A program made the position numbers and the translations under genes. A DNA stretch of 32,099 bases from Lachnospiraceae bacterium. GTDB taxonomy: Bacteria; Bacillota; Clostridia; Lachnospirales; Lachnospiraceae. The stretch covers positions 1-32,099 of the forward strand of contig JAFTVH010000144.1 in the NCBI GenBank assembly GCA_017465845.1, written 5' to 3'. The notes under the pieces are model-generated. The model searched no databases. It was not told the origin of the DNA and worked only from the letters and a program-made list of their open reading frames with translations. This document shows positions 8,318 to 15,701 of the stretch, piece after piece. The first letter of the stretch is position 1. Each line of letters starts with the position of its first letter.

Positions 8318-9157
8318 TTAGTGTGAGAAGCAGCGAAGCTCGTTGGATATCATTTGTGCGCTATTGGCAAAGCGGCTGTTAAGATCAAACGCGTGATTCA
8401 TGGGACCTGAACCTTTGCCAAGGTCAAGCATAGCTGCAAGCGTTCCGGAAATATATTCTTTTGCTCTCTGAACGGATGCTTCAAGATCAAAGCCTTTGGC
8501 CAGGTTGGACGCAATGGCAGATGAGAGAGTGCAGCCTGTACCGTGTGTGTTGGGATTATCAATCCGTTTTCCCTCGAACCAACGAGATGTACCGTTTGCA
8601 TATAAAAGGTCGTTGGCATCGTTTACACTGTGCCCGCCTTTCAGTAATACGGCGCAGCCGTAGACCTCGCTGATTTGTTTTGCTGCTTTTATCATATCTT
8701 CTTTGTCGGAAATGGACATTCCGGACAGAATTTCCGCTTCGGGAATATTCGGCGTAACAAGGGTGGCAAGTGGTAAAAGCTTCTCTATCAGTGTAGATAC
8801 TGCATCGGTTTTCAGCAATTTGGAGCCGCTGGTAGCTACCATGACGGGATCTACTACAATATTTCTTGCCTCATAGTACCTGAGTCTGTCGGCTATTACC
8901 CTGATCAGTTCTGCCGAAGATACCATGCCGATCTTTACCGCATCGGGATAGATATCCTCGAATACGGCATCAATCTGTTGTTTTAAAAATTTCGGAGAAG
9001 ATTCTAAAATCGCTGTCACGCCGGTCGTGTTTTGTGCTGTCAGTGCCGTAATCGCACTCATGGCGTAAACACCATTCATCGTCATTGTTTTAATATCTGC
9101 CTGAATGCCGGCGCCTCCGCAGGAATCCGATCCTGCGATTGATAATGCTGTTCTCAT
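8318..9157 (-). CDS. thiD: Hydroxymethylpyrimidine/phosphomethylpyrimidine kinase
   Basis: A 279-residue ribokinase-fold enzyme that phosphorylates HMP and HMP-phosphate to HMP-PP, the pyrimidine substrate of ThiE. Diagnostic features are ALSIAGSDSCGGAGIQADIKT at the N-terminus, DPVMVATSG (residues 103-111), and the anion-hole motif HGTGCT with the catalytic C209 region. AAAGGAG lies upstream on the minus strand. It is the last gene of the thi operon, 80 bases after thiE. Length is at the usual family size. Without thiC in view, it likely serves salvage as well as any biosynthesis encoded elsewhere. Confidence 0.96.
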   Translation of the reverse strand: MRTALSIAGSDSCGGAGIQADIKTMTMNGVYAMSAITALTAQNTTGVTAILESSPKFLKQQIDAVFEDIYPDAVKIGMVSSAELIRVIADRLRYYEARNIVVDPVMVATSGSKLLKTDAVSTLIEKLLPLATLVTPNIPEAEILSGMSISDKEDMIKAAKQISEVYGCAVLLKGGHSVNDANDLLYANGTSRWFEGKRIDNPNTHGTGCTLSSAIASNLAKGFDLEASVQRAKEYISGTLAAMLDLGKGSGPMNHAFDLNSRFANSAQMISNELRCFSH

Positions 9158-9237
9158 AATTTTTTACTCCTTTTTGAAAAATAACATTATTTTTGTATTG
9201 CGACAGAGAGTGGTGCCCCCGGTCTGCCGCCGGAGCC

Positions 9238-9873
9238 TTAGATTCCAAGTTTTATATTTGCCTGTTCTCTTAGCTCTTCAGCCGCTTTTTTCGAATCATC
9301 TGCCTTCATAATGGCAGAGACGACACAGATCCCGGAAATAGGAATGCCTTTTAATACATCAATATTGTCCTTGTTCAGACCGCCAATCGCATTGACGGGA
9401 ATCGGAACGGCTTTACAGATATTGGCAAGTGTTTCGGTGGAGGTGAGCACGGTCTTTACCTTAGTCGTTGTGGGGTAAATGGCACCTACGCCCAGATAAT
9501 CGGCTCCCTGACTGTACGCTTCTTTTGCCTGCTCCACTGTTTTGGCAGTAGCGCCGATAATTTTATCATTACCGAAGAGGCTTCTTGCAATGTCAATAGG
9601 CATATCGCTTTGACCTAGATGCACACCTTCGGCATCGACAGCCATGGCAACGTCCAATCTGTCATCGATAATCAGCGGGACATGATACTGCCTGGTTAAT
9701 TTATGAACCTTCCGGGCAAGGTCAAGATATTCCCTTGTAGTCTTATCTTTCTCACGAAGCTGCAGAAGAGTGACACCGCCTTTTAAAGCCGCCTCGGTCC
9801 TGTACAGAAATTCCTCTTCGCTAAATGCCGTGCTGTCGGTAATAAAGTAAAGACTTGAATCAAATGCTTTCAA
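9238..9873 (-). CDS. thiE: Thiamin phosphate synthase, TTG start inside thiM
   Basis: A 211-residue TIM-barrel enzyme that joins HMP-PP and thiazole phosphate to give thiamin phosphate. Motifs include LLQLREKD (residues 36-43), PLIIDDRLDVA (66-76), GVHLGQSD (83-90), and ADYLGVGAIYPTTTK followed by NAIGGL. The start codon is TTG at 9873-9871, preceded by GGAGG at 9 bases. It lies within the last codons of thiM, giving a 14-base overlap that suggests translational coupling. No other in-frame start fits the family N-terminus. The protein is complete. Confidence 0.95.
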   Translation of the reverse strand: MKAFDSSLYFITDSTAFSEEEFLYRTEAALKGGVTLLQLREKDKTTREYLDLARKVHKLTRQYHVPLIIDDRLDVAMAVDAEGVHLGQSDMPIDIARSLFGNDKIIGATAKTVEQAKEAYSQGADYLGVGAIYPTTTKVKTVLTSTETLANICKAVPIPVNAIGGLNKDNIDVLKGIPISGICVVSAIMKADDSKKAAEELREQANIKLGI

Positions 9874-10663
9874 CGTTAAATTCCTCCAAATCTAAATAGT
9901 TTGTTACCTCTTCATTCGTTAAGGTGGAAAGATGGTCCAGCAAATTCACCATAAAGCTGCCGGAACCTTTTGCGGTTTCGGACAGCTGGCCGCAGATGCC
10001 CAATACAGCGCAGGCAGTTACAACAGCTGATATGTCCTGATTTACAGATAAATAGCAGGCGCACAAAGCGCCCAGCATACATCCGGTGCCTGTTACTGCT
10101 GCAAGCTGCGGTGTACCGTTTTTGATATACACGATTTGTTTTCCATCTGTTACAATGTCGGTTTTACCGCTTGCAAGGATGATTGTATGATATTTTCGGG
10201 CAAGCTCAGATGCAGCTTTGCTGACAGCAGACTTTTCCAGGGAGCCATCTGCATCCACACCTGAGGAGTGATAGGCAGCGTTGTACAGTGCATTGATCTC
10301 GGAATAGTTGCCTTTGATTACTGTTGGCTTTCCGTTTTTAATCAAAGCGCAGGCATAGCTGCGGCGAAGCCCGGAACAGGCTATGCCCACAATATCCAGA
10401 AGCAATGGTATATTTTTTTCCATGACTGCCTGGGCAGATAGTTGCATGGATTCCATTCTGGCATCAGTAATATTCCCAAGATTCAGCATAAGAGCCTGGG
10501 CGGTAGCGGTGATTTCAGCCACCTCTTTCGGATGCTCCGCCATAATGGGGCGGGCGCCAACTGCAAGGATACTGTTAGCGCACTGATTTATGGAAATCGG
10601 ATTGGTGATGCAATGGATCAGGGGATGAAGCTCTTTCACGGAGCTTCGGATTTTATTTATCAT
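9860..10663 (-). CDS. thiM: Hydroxyethylthiazole kinase
   Basis: A 267-residue ribokinase-fold kinase that phosphorylates 4-methyl-5-hydroxyethylthiazole salvaged from outside. Clear signatures are HCITNPISINQCAN (residues 17-30), GARPIMAEHPKEV, LNLGNI, VIKGNYSEI, and the catalytic GTGC motif (residues 192-195). The start overlaps the thiW stop by four bases (ATGA), so the two are translationally coupled. Pairing a thiazole kinase with the thiW transporter points to salvage of exogenous thiazole. Confidence 0.96.
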   Translation of the reverse strand: MINKIRSSVKELHPLIHCITNPISINQCANSILAVGARPIMAEHPKEVAEITATAQALMLNLGNITDARMESMQLSAQAVMEKNIPLLLDIVGIACSGLRRSYACALIKNGKPTVIKGNYSEINALYNAAYHSSGVDADGSLEKSAVSKAASELARKYHTIILASGKTDIVTDGKQIVYIKNGTPQLAAVTGTGCMLGALCACYLSVNQDISAVVTACAVLGICGQLSETAKGSGSFMVNLLDHLSTLTNEEVTNYLDLEEFNVESI

Positions 10664-11382
10664 GTTTTATCAGCCTTCTTTACTTTTTTGAAAAGAAAAT
10701 AGAGCACAGCGGCTACTGCGAAAAATGCCAGTGCCGAGTAGGAGAGATAGGACCATATGGAAGAGGTCAGCTCGAACAGGTCTGCAAGGATTTCGATGCC
10801 AACGAAACAGATAGCTCCCAATGCTGCAATGGTCAGGGCATTTGACAGAACACTGCTTTTATCCGTATAGCTTCCGGAATTCAGCATAGTCTGAATCTTT
10901 GTAAGCATTCCGTTGTCTGTAAGCTTGCGTAAGAATACATACGCAATGCTGCCTCCGATGAGCGTTCCGCAGGTAAAGGACGGAACATAGAATAGCCAGC
11001 TTAATCCTTCTTTTCCCCATAAATATGTCATGACAGGGTAGGAGACCAGCGCGCCGATGATACCGGTTCCGATGACCTCACCCAGTACAGCACAGATGAT
11101 TTTACCTTTGGACGCTCTGTAAAAGACACCTGAAAGGAAAGCACCGAAGATTGCACCGGTCAGGGCAAGGGGCGGTATTCCCATAAGCAGCATTCTGATA
11201 ATACCGATCAGTGTTGCACATAGAAGCGAATACCACGGCCCCAGAAGCACAGAGCACACAATGTTGATAAAATGTGCCATCGGGCACATTCCTTCGACCC
11301 TGAGTATGGGTGAAATAACAACACCTAGTGCAATCAGCATAGACAGCATAACCATTCTTAATAAATCCTTTGATTTTTTCAT
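10660..11382 (-). CDS. thiW: ECF transporter S component ThiW (thiazole/thiamin precursor uptake)
   Basis: A 240-residue hydrophobic protein with about five or six membrane spans. It has the ThiW-type N-terminus MLSMLIALGVVISPILRVEG, followed by PMAHFINIVCSVLLGP and the GIIRMLLMGIPPLALTG segment. S components bind the vitamin precursor and need the shared EcfA/EcfA'/EcfT module, which is not in this window. It is first in the thi operon, under a TPP riboswitch, next to thiM, which argues for thiazole as substrate (established for the ThiW family by genome context). The ribosome binding site is weak (GAGGAAA). Confidence 0.92.
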   Translation of the reverse strand: MKKSKDLLRMVMLSMLIALGVVISPILRVEGMCPMAHFINIVCSVLLGPWYSLLCATLIGIIRMLLMGIPPLALTGAIFGAFLSGVFYRASKGKIICAVLGEVIGTGIIGALVSYPVMTYLWGKEGLSWLFYVPSFTCGTLIGGSIAYVFLRKLTDNGMLTKIQTMLNSGSYTDKSSVLSNALTIAALGAICFVGIEILADLFELTSSIWSYLSYSALAFFAVAAVLYFLFKKVKKADKT

Positions 11383-11568
11383 GAAATTTTCCTCTTTTCG
11401 CGTATTGTACGAAACCGGTTGGGCTTCGCTCGGTCGAGAATCTATTTTCTCCTCTCACCCCGAAACACGGGTTCCCATCGCAAAAATACAAGACACAAGG
11501 AGCTCCCCTTCTATCCGCCCGGGCCTTACCGGGATATTAACTTGTCACCTTCTTTCCATAAATGAAGC
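11383..11568 (-). other. Long leader segment between riboswitch terminator and thiW
   Basis: About 185 transcribed bases separate the regulatory terminator from the thiW start. The segment contains a 5-bp GC hairpin (11518-11533) and another CCCG/CGGG hairpin near 11458-11471, plus a small TTTCG/CGAAA stem just ahead of the ribosome binding site. I do not recognise a second riboswitch class in it. An open frame on the minus strand begins at 11491 but overlaps thiW and looks non-coding. Confidence 0.4.
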
Positions 11569-11603
11569 AAAAAAACGGAAGCTGCCTGATATGGCTGCTT
11601 CCG
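11569..11603 (-). terminator. Riboswitch-controlled terminator of the thi operon
   Basis: On the minus strand CGGAAGC-A-GCC pairs with GGC-A-GCTTCCG (11603 to 11576) around a 6-base loop, followed by seven T residues (11575-11569). It lies 55 bases after the aptamer, the usual position for an expression-platform terminator. Confidence 0.9.
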
Positions 11604-11658
11604 CTAAAATACTTGTTTTAAATTCAGTGAAATATACATGTTGTATGTATGCATATTT

Positions 11659-11749
11659 AACAGTATCCCTACGTTGGCATTATCCAAATCAGGTTATCGG
11701 TCGAAGGTCATACCTTCCTCTCAGCCTGTCATACAAGCTCCCGTCTGTT
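11659..11749 (-). ncRNA. TPP riboswitch aptamer
   Basis: The minus strand carries the conserved blocks in order: CGGGAGC near the 5' end, CTGAGAGG (11724-11717), ACCTGAT (11694-11688), and GGATAATGCCAACGTAGGGA (11685-11666). The closing P1 stem pairs AACAG with CTGTT (11749-11745 with 11663-11659). The aptamer binds thiamin pyrophosphate. With the terminator downstream, it should switch off thiW-thiM-thiE-thiD when TPP is plentiful. Confidence 0.97.
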
Positions 11750-11763
11750 TGATTGTTGTGCAT

Positions 11764-11792
11764 ATTATACACCATGGTTAGGAAGTTTGCAA
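11764..11792 (-). promoter_or_regulatory. Promoter of the thi operon
   Basis: Read on the minus strand, TTGCAA (11792-11787) and TATAAT (11769-11764) are 17 bases apart. Transcription would start about 8 bases before the P1 stem of the riboswitch. Confidence 0.85.
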
Positions 11793-11818
11793 GATAGTTG
11801 CAAAAATCTACTTAATGC

Positions 11819-11847
11819 TTGAATGATTACTGAATTTGGATTATAAT
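11819..11847 (+). promoter_or_regulatory. Promoter of the ATPase/DUF234-type gene
   Basis: TTGAAT (11819-11824) and TATAAT (11842-11847) have a 17-base spacer. The promoter is back to back with the thi promoter and gives a leader of about 30 bases. Confidence 0.82.
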
Positions 11848-11882
11848 AATCTAAAATCAGTAAATGAAGTGAGGTGCTGTAA

Positions 11883-13292
11883 ATGTTTCTCGGAAGAAAA
11901 GAAGAATTAAAATTATTGGAAGAAATGTATGCCTCAGAGAAATTCGAATTCTTGGTATTATACGGTCGCCGCCGTGTGGGTAAGACGTCCTTGCTGCGTG
12001 AATTTTATAAAAGTCATGGAGGTGTTTTCTTTTCTGCTCAGGAAAAGAACGATACGTTGAATTTAGAAGACTTTTCGAAGACGGCACAAGGTCTTTTTGA
12101 ACAGCGTTTTTTTGGAACATTTTCAAATTGGGAAGCGGCTTTTGAGTATGTGGGATCAAAATGCAATGATGAGAAGCTGCTTATTATTATTGACGAATTC
12201 CCTTTTATCGCAGGCGAGAATCCTTCCGTTAAGAGCATTTTGCAGCACACTATTGATCATAAATGGAAAGAGAAAAAGATTTTTCTCATATTGTGTGGTT
12301 CCAGTGTGAGTTTTATGGAAAATGAGGTTATGGGATATAAGAGTCCGCTTTACGGTCGTGCCACGGCGCAACTGGAGGTACAACCATTTGACTATTTTGA
12401 CAGCGGGATATTTTTTCCTGAATATTCTAACGAAGAAAAGCTTCTTGCCTATGGTATCCTGGGAGGAATTCCTTGTTATTTGCAGGCCTTTAATGACAAA
12501 GAGAATATTCAGGATAACATTGCGCGCAGGATTTTGAAGACAGGTTCTTTTCTGAAAGATGAACCTCAGCTTCTTCTGAAAATGGAATTGAGGGAACCGG
12601 CTGTTTATAATAGCATATTTGAAGCAATTGCAGGCGGGGCCAGCCGAATGAACGAAATATCTCAGAAGATTCATGAGGAGAGTCAAAAGTGCGCAAAATA
12701 TATCAACACTTTGCGAAACATCAGGCTTTTAAACAAAATCACACCATGTGGAGAGCCGGAATCTTCTAAGAAGAGTATTTATGCTATTGCTGATAATTAT
12801 TATGCATTCTGGTATCATTATGTATTTGCAAACAGGAGTTATTATGAGATGATGGGGGAAGAAAGTGCGGCGGAAGAAATTATGGAACCGGAAAGTATAT
12901 CTGATTATATGGGACATGTATTTGAGTCAATATGTCTTCAATATATGATTCGGCAGGCTAAAAACAGAAGGCTGCCTTTTGTGCCTTATGAAATCGGTAA
13001 GTGGTGGGGAAATAATCCTATGAAGCGATCACAGGATGATATTGATATTCTTGCTTTTGACAAGAAGCGGCAGTCCGCAATCTTTTGTGAATGTAAGTAC
13101 AAAAATGAGGCCTTTGACAAAAAGGAATATGAGGATTTGATGTGTGCTTCAAATATTTTCACTGAGCCACAAAAACGTTATTATTATGTGTTCAGTAAGG
13201 GCGGATATACGGAGTGGGTAAAAATGGAAGCCAAGAAAGATGATGTATGCTTGTTGGAAATTGATGATTTGTTCACAATGGATTGCGACTGA
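11883..13292 (+). CDS. ATP-binding protein, archaeal-ATPase/DUF234 type
   Basis: A 469-residue STAND-like ATPase. It opens MFLGRKEELKLLEEMY, with Walker A YGRRRVGKTS (P-loop residues 28-35) and Walker B LLIIIDEFPF (D104, E105). A CGSSVSFM sensor stretch and LYGRATAQLEVQPF follow, then a winged-helix-like middle part. The C-terminal DUF234-like region contains DDIDILAFD (D388) and CECKYKN (E403-x-K405), a PD-(D/E)XK-like arrangement. Family members are widespread in Clostridia and archaea, and their cellular role is not established. It is transcribed from its own promoter, and the AAC(3)-like gene follows after 116 bases without a visible terminator. Confidence 0.88.
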   Translation: MFLGRKEELKLLEEMYASEKFEFLVLYGRRRVGKTSLLREFYKSHGGVFFSAQEKNDTLNLEDFSKTAQGLFEQRFFGTFSNWEAAFEYVGSKCNDEKLLIIIDEFPFIAGENPSVKSILQHTIDHKWKEKKIFLILCGSSVSFMENEVMGYKSPLYGRATAQLEVQPFDYFDSGIFFPEYSNEEKLLAYGILGGIPCYLQAFNDKENIQDNIARRILKTGSFLKDEPQLLLKMELREPAVYNSIFEAIAGGASRMNEISQKIHEESQKCAKYINTLRNIRLLNKITPCGEPESSKKSIYAIADNYYAFWYHYVFANRSYYEMMGEESAAEEIMEPESISDYMGHVFESICLQYMIRQAKNRRLPFVPYEIGKWWGNNPMKRSQDDIDILAFDKKRQSAIFCECKYKNEAFDKKEYEDLMCASNIFTEPQKRYYYVFSKGGYTEWVKMEAKKDDVCLLEIDDLFTMDCD

Positions 13293-13408
13293 CCGGATTT
13301 GTCTCATTGAGGTATTTGTTGTATTACGCTGCTGGTTGTAGTCGTTGGTCAGGGCAGAATGGAAGTGTTAGTCTTAAATTGAACGGAATAAAGCAAAAGA
13401 GGTATAAA

Positions 13409-14197
13409 ATGTTTCATAAAGAAGAATTACAAGAACAAATCAAAACAATGGGGATCACCCCATCAGATACCGTTTTAATGCACACATCCATGCGCGCCGT
13501 AGGTGAAGTGGAAAATGGAGCCCATGGAGTAATTGACGCATTTCGTGACTATTTAAGCGACGGACTCTTCCTGGTTCCTACCCACACCTGGGCCAATGTC
13601 AACCGGGAACAGCCGGTATACGATGTGCGAAGCACCGTTCCCTGTATCGGTGCGTTGCCAAGAGCAGCAGCTTTCAGAACGGATGGCATGCGTTCCCTGC
13701 ATCCCACCCACTCTATTTGGGCGATCGGCAAAGGCGCGGCTGAATATGTAAAGAAGGAAGAAAATGCACCGACGCCCGGAACACCGGGATATGCCTGGGA
13801 CAGGCTTGCAGAAGTTAATGCTAAGATATTGCTGGTTGGTGTTGGGCATGATAAGAACACCTTTATTCATGCGGTAGAGGAGGTCGCTGATATTCCCGAC
13901 CGGCTTCAGAGAGACCCCTATGAGGTGACCATATATGACTGGTATGGCAATGTGCACCGTCATCTTTATGCCGGTCATTATTGTAGTAAGTCGACGGACG
14001 TATCCAGGCAGTTTGTAAATTTTGAAAAGCCGCTTGTAGCGCTTGGCGCACAAAAATCCGGCAGACTTGGGAATGCAGAGGTTCGTATCGTTGACGCGAA
14101 AAAGTGCCGGGACATCATACTGAAAATATATTCCCGCACGGACAAGGATTTGTGTATCGAATACATGGACATTCCGGAAGAATTATATAGATTGTGA
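13409..14197 (+). CDS. AAC(3)-family aminoglycoside N3-acetyltransferase
   Basis: A 262-residue acetyl-CoA-dependent acetyltransferase of the AAC(3)/YokD family. Motifs are DTVLMHTSMRAVG (residues 20-32), LFLVPTHTW, and the signature HPTHS (98-102). LLVGVGHDKNTF and HYCSKSTD follow. I start it at 13409, where AGAGG lies 6 bases upstream; an upstream extension to 13283 would overlap the previous gene and adds non-family sequence. Known members acetylate the 3-amino group of deoxystreptamine antibiotics. Housekeeping homologues also exist, so resistance is possible but not proven. A vanW relic follows directly. Confidence 0.9.
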   Translation: MFHKEELQEQIKTMGITPSDTVLMHTSMRAVGEVENGAHGVIDAFRDYLSDGLFLVPTHTWANVNREQPVYDVRSTVPCIGALPRAAAFRTDGMRSLHPTHSIWAIGKGAAEYVKKEENAPTPGTPGYAWDRLAEVNAKILLVGVGHDKNTFIHAVEEVADIPDRLQRDPYEVTIYDWYGNVHRHLYAGHYCSKSTDVSRQFVNFEKPLVALGAQKSGRLGNAEVRIVDAKKCRDIILKIYSRTDKDLCIEYMDIPEELYRL

Positions 14198-14198
14198 C

Positions 14199-14642
14199 TA
14201 TGTAGGCATTATTTCCGGAAATGATGTACCGAATAAGCTGGAGAAAAATCGTTCTTTTGCAAATCGCTATCAGGATGCGCCTTTACCCTACCAATACTTT
14301 TCCCACAAAACCCTTCTTATGAGAAAGCTGAAAGATGTAGATATGTGGCTGCAGGAAAATAAAGTCACCAATCTGAAAATTGCAGCCAAATGTCTGAACG
14401 GAATTCATGTAGGAGAGGAATATCTGGAAGGGGAATGGCGTGTAGCCGCTGAACCTGAATATCGTTATGAAGTGGAAGAACGCAATCACGAAATACGCAG
14501 CGAATATTGGGGCGGATATAGCCGCCATAATGAAATCTATCAAAAGCAGTATGACCTGGAGGGAAATCTGCTGGGTGAAAAGCTTGTTGTGAAAAACTCA
14601 GCAATTATGATGTATTCTCCTTTTTTGGAGGATAAAGCTTGA
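14199..14642 (+). pseudogene. vanW-like relic with missing N-terminus and deleted middle
   Basis: The frame reads through NRYQDAPLPYQYFSHKT, LLMRKLKDVDMWLQENKVTN and LKIAAKCLNGI, which is typical of VanW proteins. It then jumps in frame to EYRYEVEERNHEI, WGGYSRHNEIYQKQYDLEG and AIMMYSPFLED, the VanW C-terminus. The central VanW domain (roughly 100 or more residues, with the GETFSFW and GGGLCQL blocks) is missing. No start codon with a ribosome binding site precedes it; the ATG at 14319 lies inside conserved sequence. VanW is an accessory protein of unclear function in vanB-type glycopeptide resistance, but many chromosomal homologues are unrelated to resistance. Confidence 0.85.
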
Positions 14643-14662
14643 AGTTGAGGGAGGAAAAAATT

Positions 14663-15685
14663 GTGATAGAAGTAAGTCATATAACGAAAGAGTTTGTGTC
14701 CCCGAAGAAGTACCCGGGGCTGAAAGGAGCCATCAAAGGGCTCTTTTCCAATGAAAAAGTATCAAAGAAAGCAGTGGACGATATTTCTTTTACCATAGAA
14801 GCCGGGGAAATCGTCGGTTACATAGGCAGTAATGGAGCAGGCAAGTCTACTACCATTAAAATGATGACAGGGATTTTGAATCCTACCGAGGGCCGGTGCA
14901 TGGTAAACGGCATCAACCCCTGTAAGCAGAGAAAGGAAAATGCCCGGAATATCGGTGTGGTATTCGGACAGCGTACCCAGCTGTGGTGGGATCTGCCTCT
15001 GAGTGAATCCTTCACCATATTAAAAGAAATTTACGATGTGTCAGATGAGGATTACAAAGAACGGATGGTGTTTCTGAACAATGTTCTTGAGCTTCAGGAC
15101 TTCTTTGACAGACCGGTACGTACCTTGTCTCTTGGGCAGCGTATGAGGGCTGACCTGGGCGCAGCGCTTCTGCACAATCCAAAGGTACTGTATCTGGATG
15201 AGCCCACCATAGGACTGGACCTTGTGGTAAAGGACAATATTCGCAAAGCCATCAAAGAAATCAATGAAAAATATCAGACTACGGTAATCCTTACCACCCA
15301 TGATATCGGAGACATTGAGGAGCTTTGCAGCCGTATCATTATCATTGATCAGGGAAAGAAAATATATGACGGTTCCCTGGAAGCATTGAAGGATACCTAT
15401 GGAACGAAACGAAAGGTTTCCATGGAAGTAAAGAAGCCGGAAAAAGTGGAACATCTCAATCTGGCAGAAAGACTGGGAGTCACAGCACAAGAATGTTCCA
15501 TGGAAGTAGATAAGGAGCAAAAAGTATTAACAGTAACCTTTGACAAGCATAAGCTTCAGGTGCCTCAGATCATGAATGCAGTGATGGAACTGACAGAGGT
15601 ACAGGATGTGAAGATTCAGGAAACAGAGCTGGCTGAGATTGTAAAGCAGATTTATAATCATGGATTTACGGGTCAGGAAGCATAA
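14663..15685 (+). CDS. ABC-2 exporter ATP-binding protein
   Basis: A 340-residue ATPase. Walker A is GSNGAGKST (residues 55-63), the signature is LSLGQ, Walker B is VLYLDEPT and the H-loop is TTHD. An extra C-terminal domain of about 100 residues is typical of COG4586-type exporters. I choose the GTG at 14663, giving MIEVSHITKEF as in the family, because GAGGGAGG lies 9 bases upstream; the TTG at 14639 overlaps the vanW relic stop and has no ribosome binding site. The two permease genes follow directly, so this powers a three-gene exporter. The substrate is unknown. Confidence 0.93.
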   Translation: MIEVSHITKEFVSPKKYPGLKGAIKGLFSNEKVSKKAVDDISFTIEAGEIVGYIGSNGAGKSTTIKMMTGILNPTEGRCMVNGINPCKQRKENARNIGVVFGQRTQLWWDLPLSESFTILKEIYDVSDEDYKERMVFLNNVLELQDFFDRPVRTLSLGQRMRADLGAALLHNPKVLYLDEPTIGLDLVVKDNIRKAIKEINEKYQTTVILTTHDIGDIEELCSRIIIIDQGKKIYDGSLEALKDTYGTKRKVSMEVKKPEKVEHLNLAERLGVTAQECSMEVDKEQKVLTVTFDKHKLQVPQIMNAVMELTEVQDVKIQETELAEIVKQIYNHGFTGQEA

Positions 15686-15701
15686 GGACGGGGAGATGTG
15701 T

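Noticed and set aside
11102-11491. Minus-strand frame spanning the thi leader and the start of thiW
   Set aside because: It overlaps thiW in another frame, has cysteine/arginine-rich non-protein-like composition and no ribosome binding site.
13379-13408. TTGAAC / TATAAA pair just before the AAC(3) gene as its promoter
   Set aside because: The spacer is 18 and the start site would fall after the start codon, so it could not make a normal mRNA.
14319-14642. A separate 107-residue gene starting at ATG 14319
   Set aside because: The ATG has no ribosome binding site and lies within VanW sequence that continues upstream in the same frame; it is part of the relic.
3526-14642. A composite transposon carrying the two aminoglycoside enzyme genes
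   Set aside because: No insertion sequence, integrase or terminal repeats are visible, and the genes between (tyrS, thi operon) are housekeeping genes.
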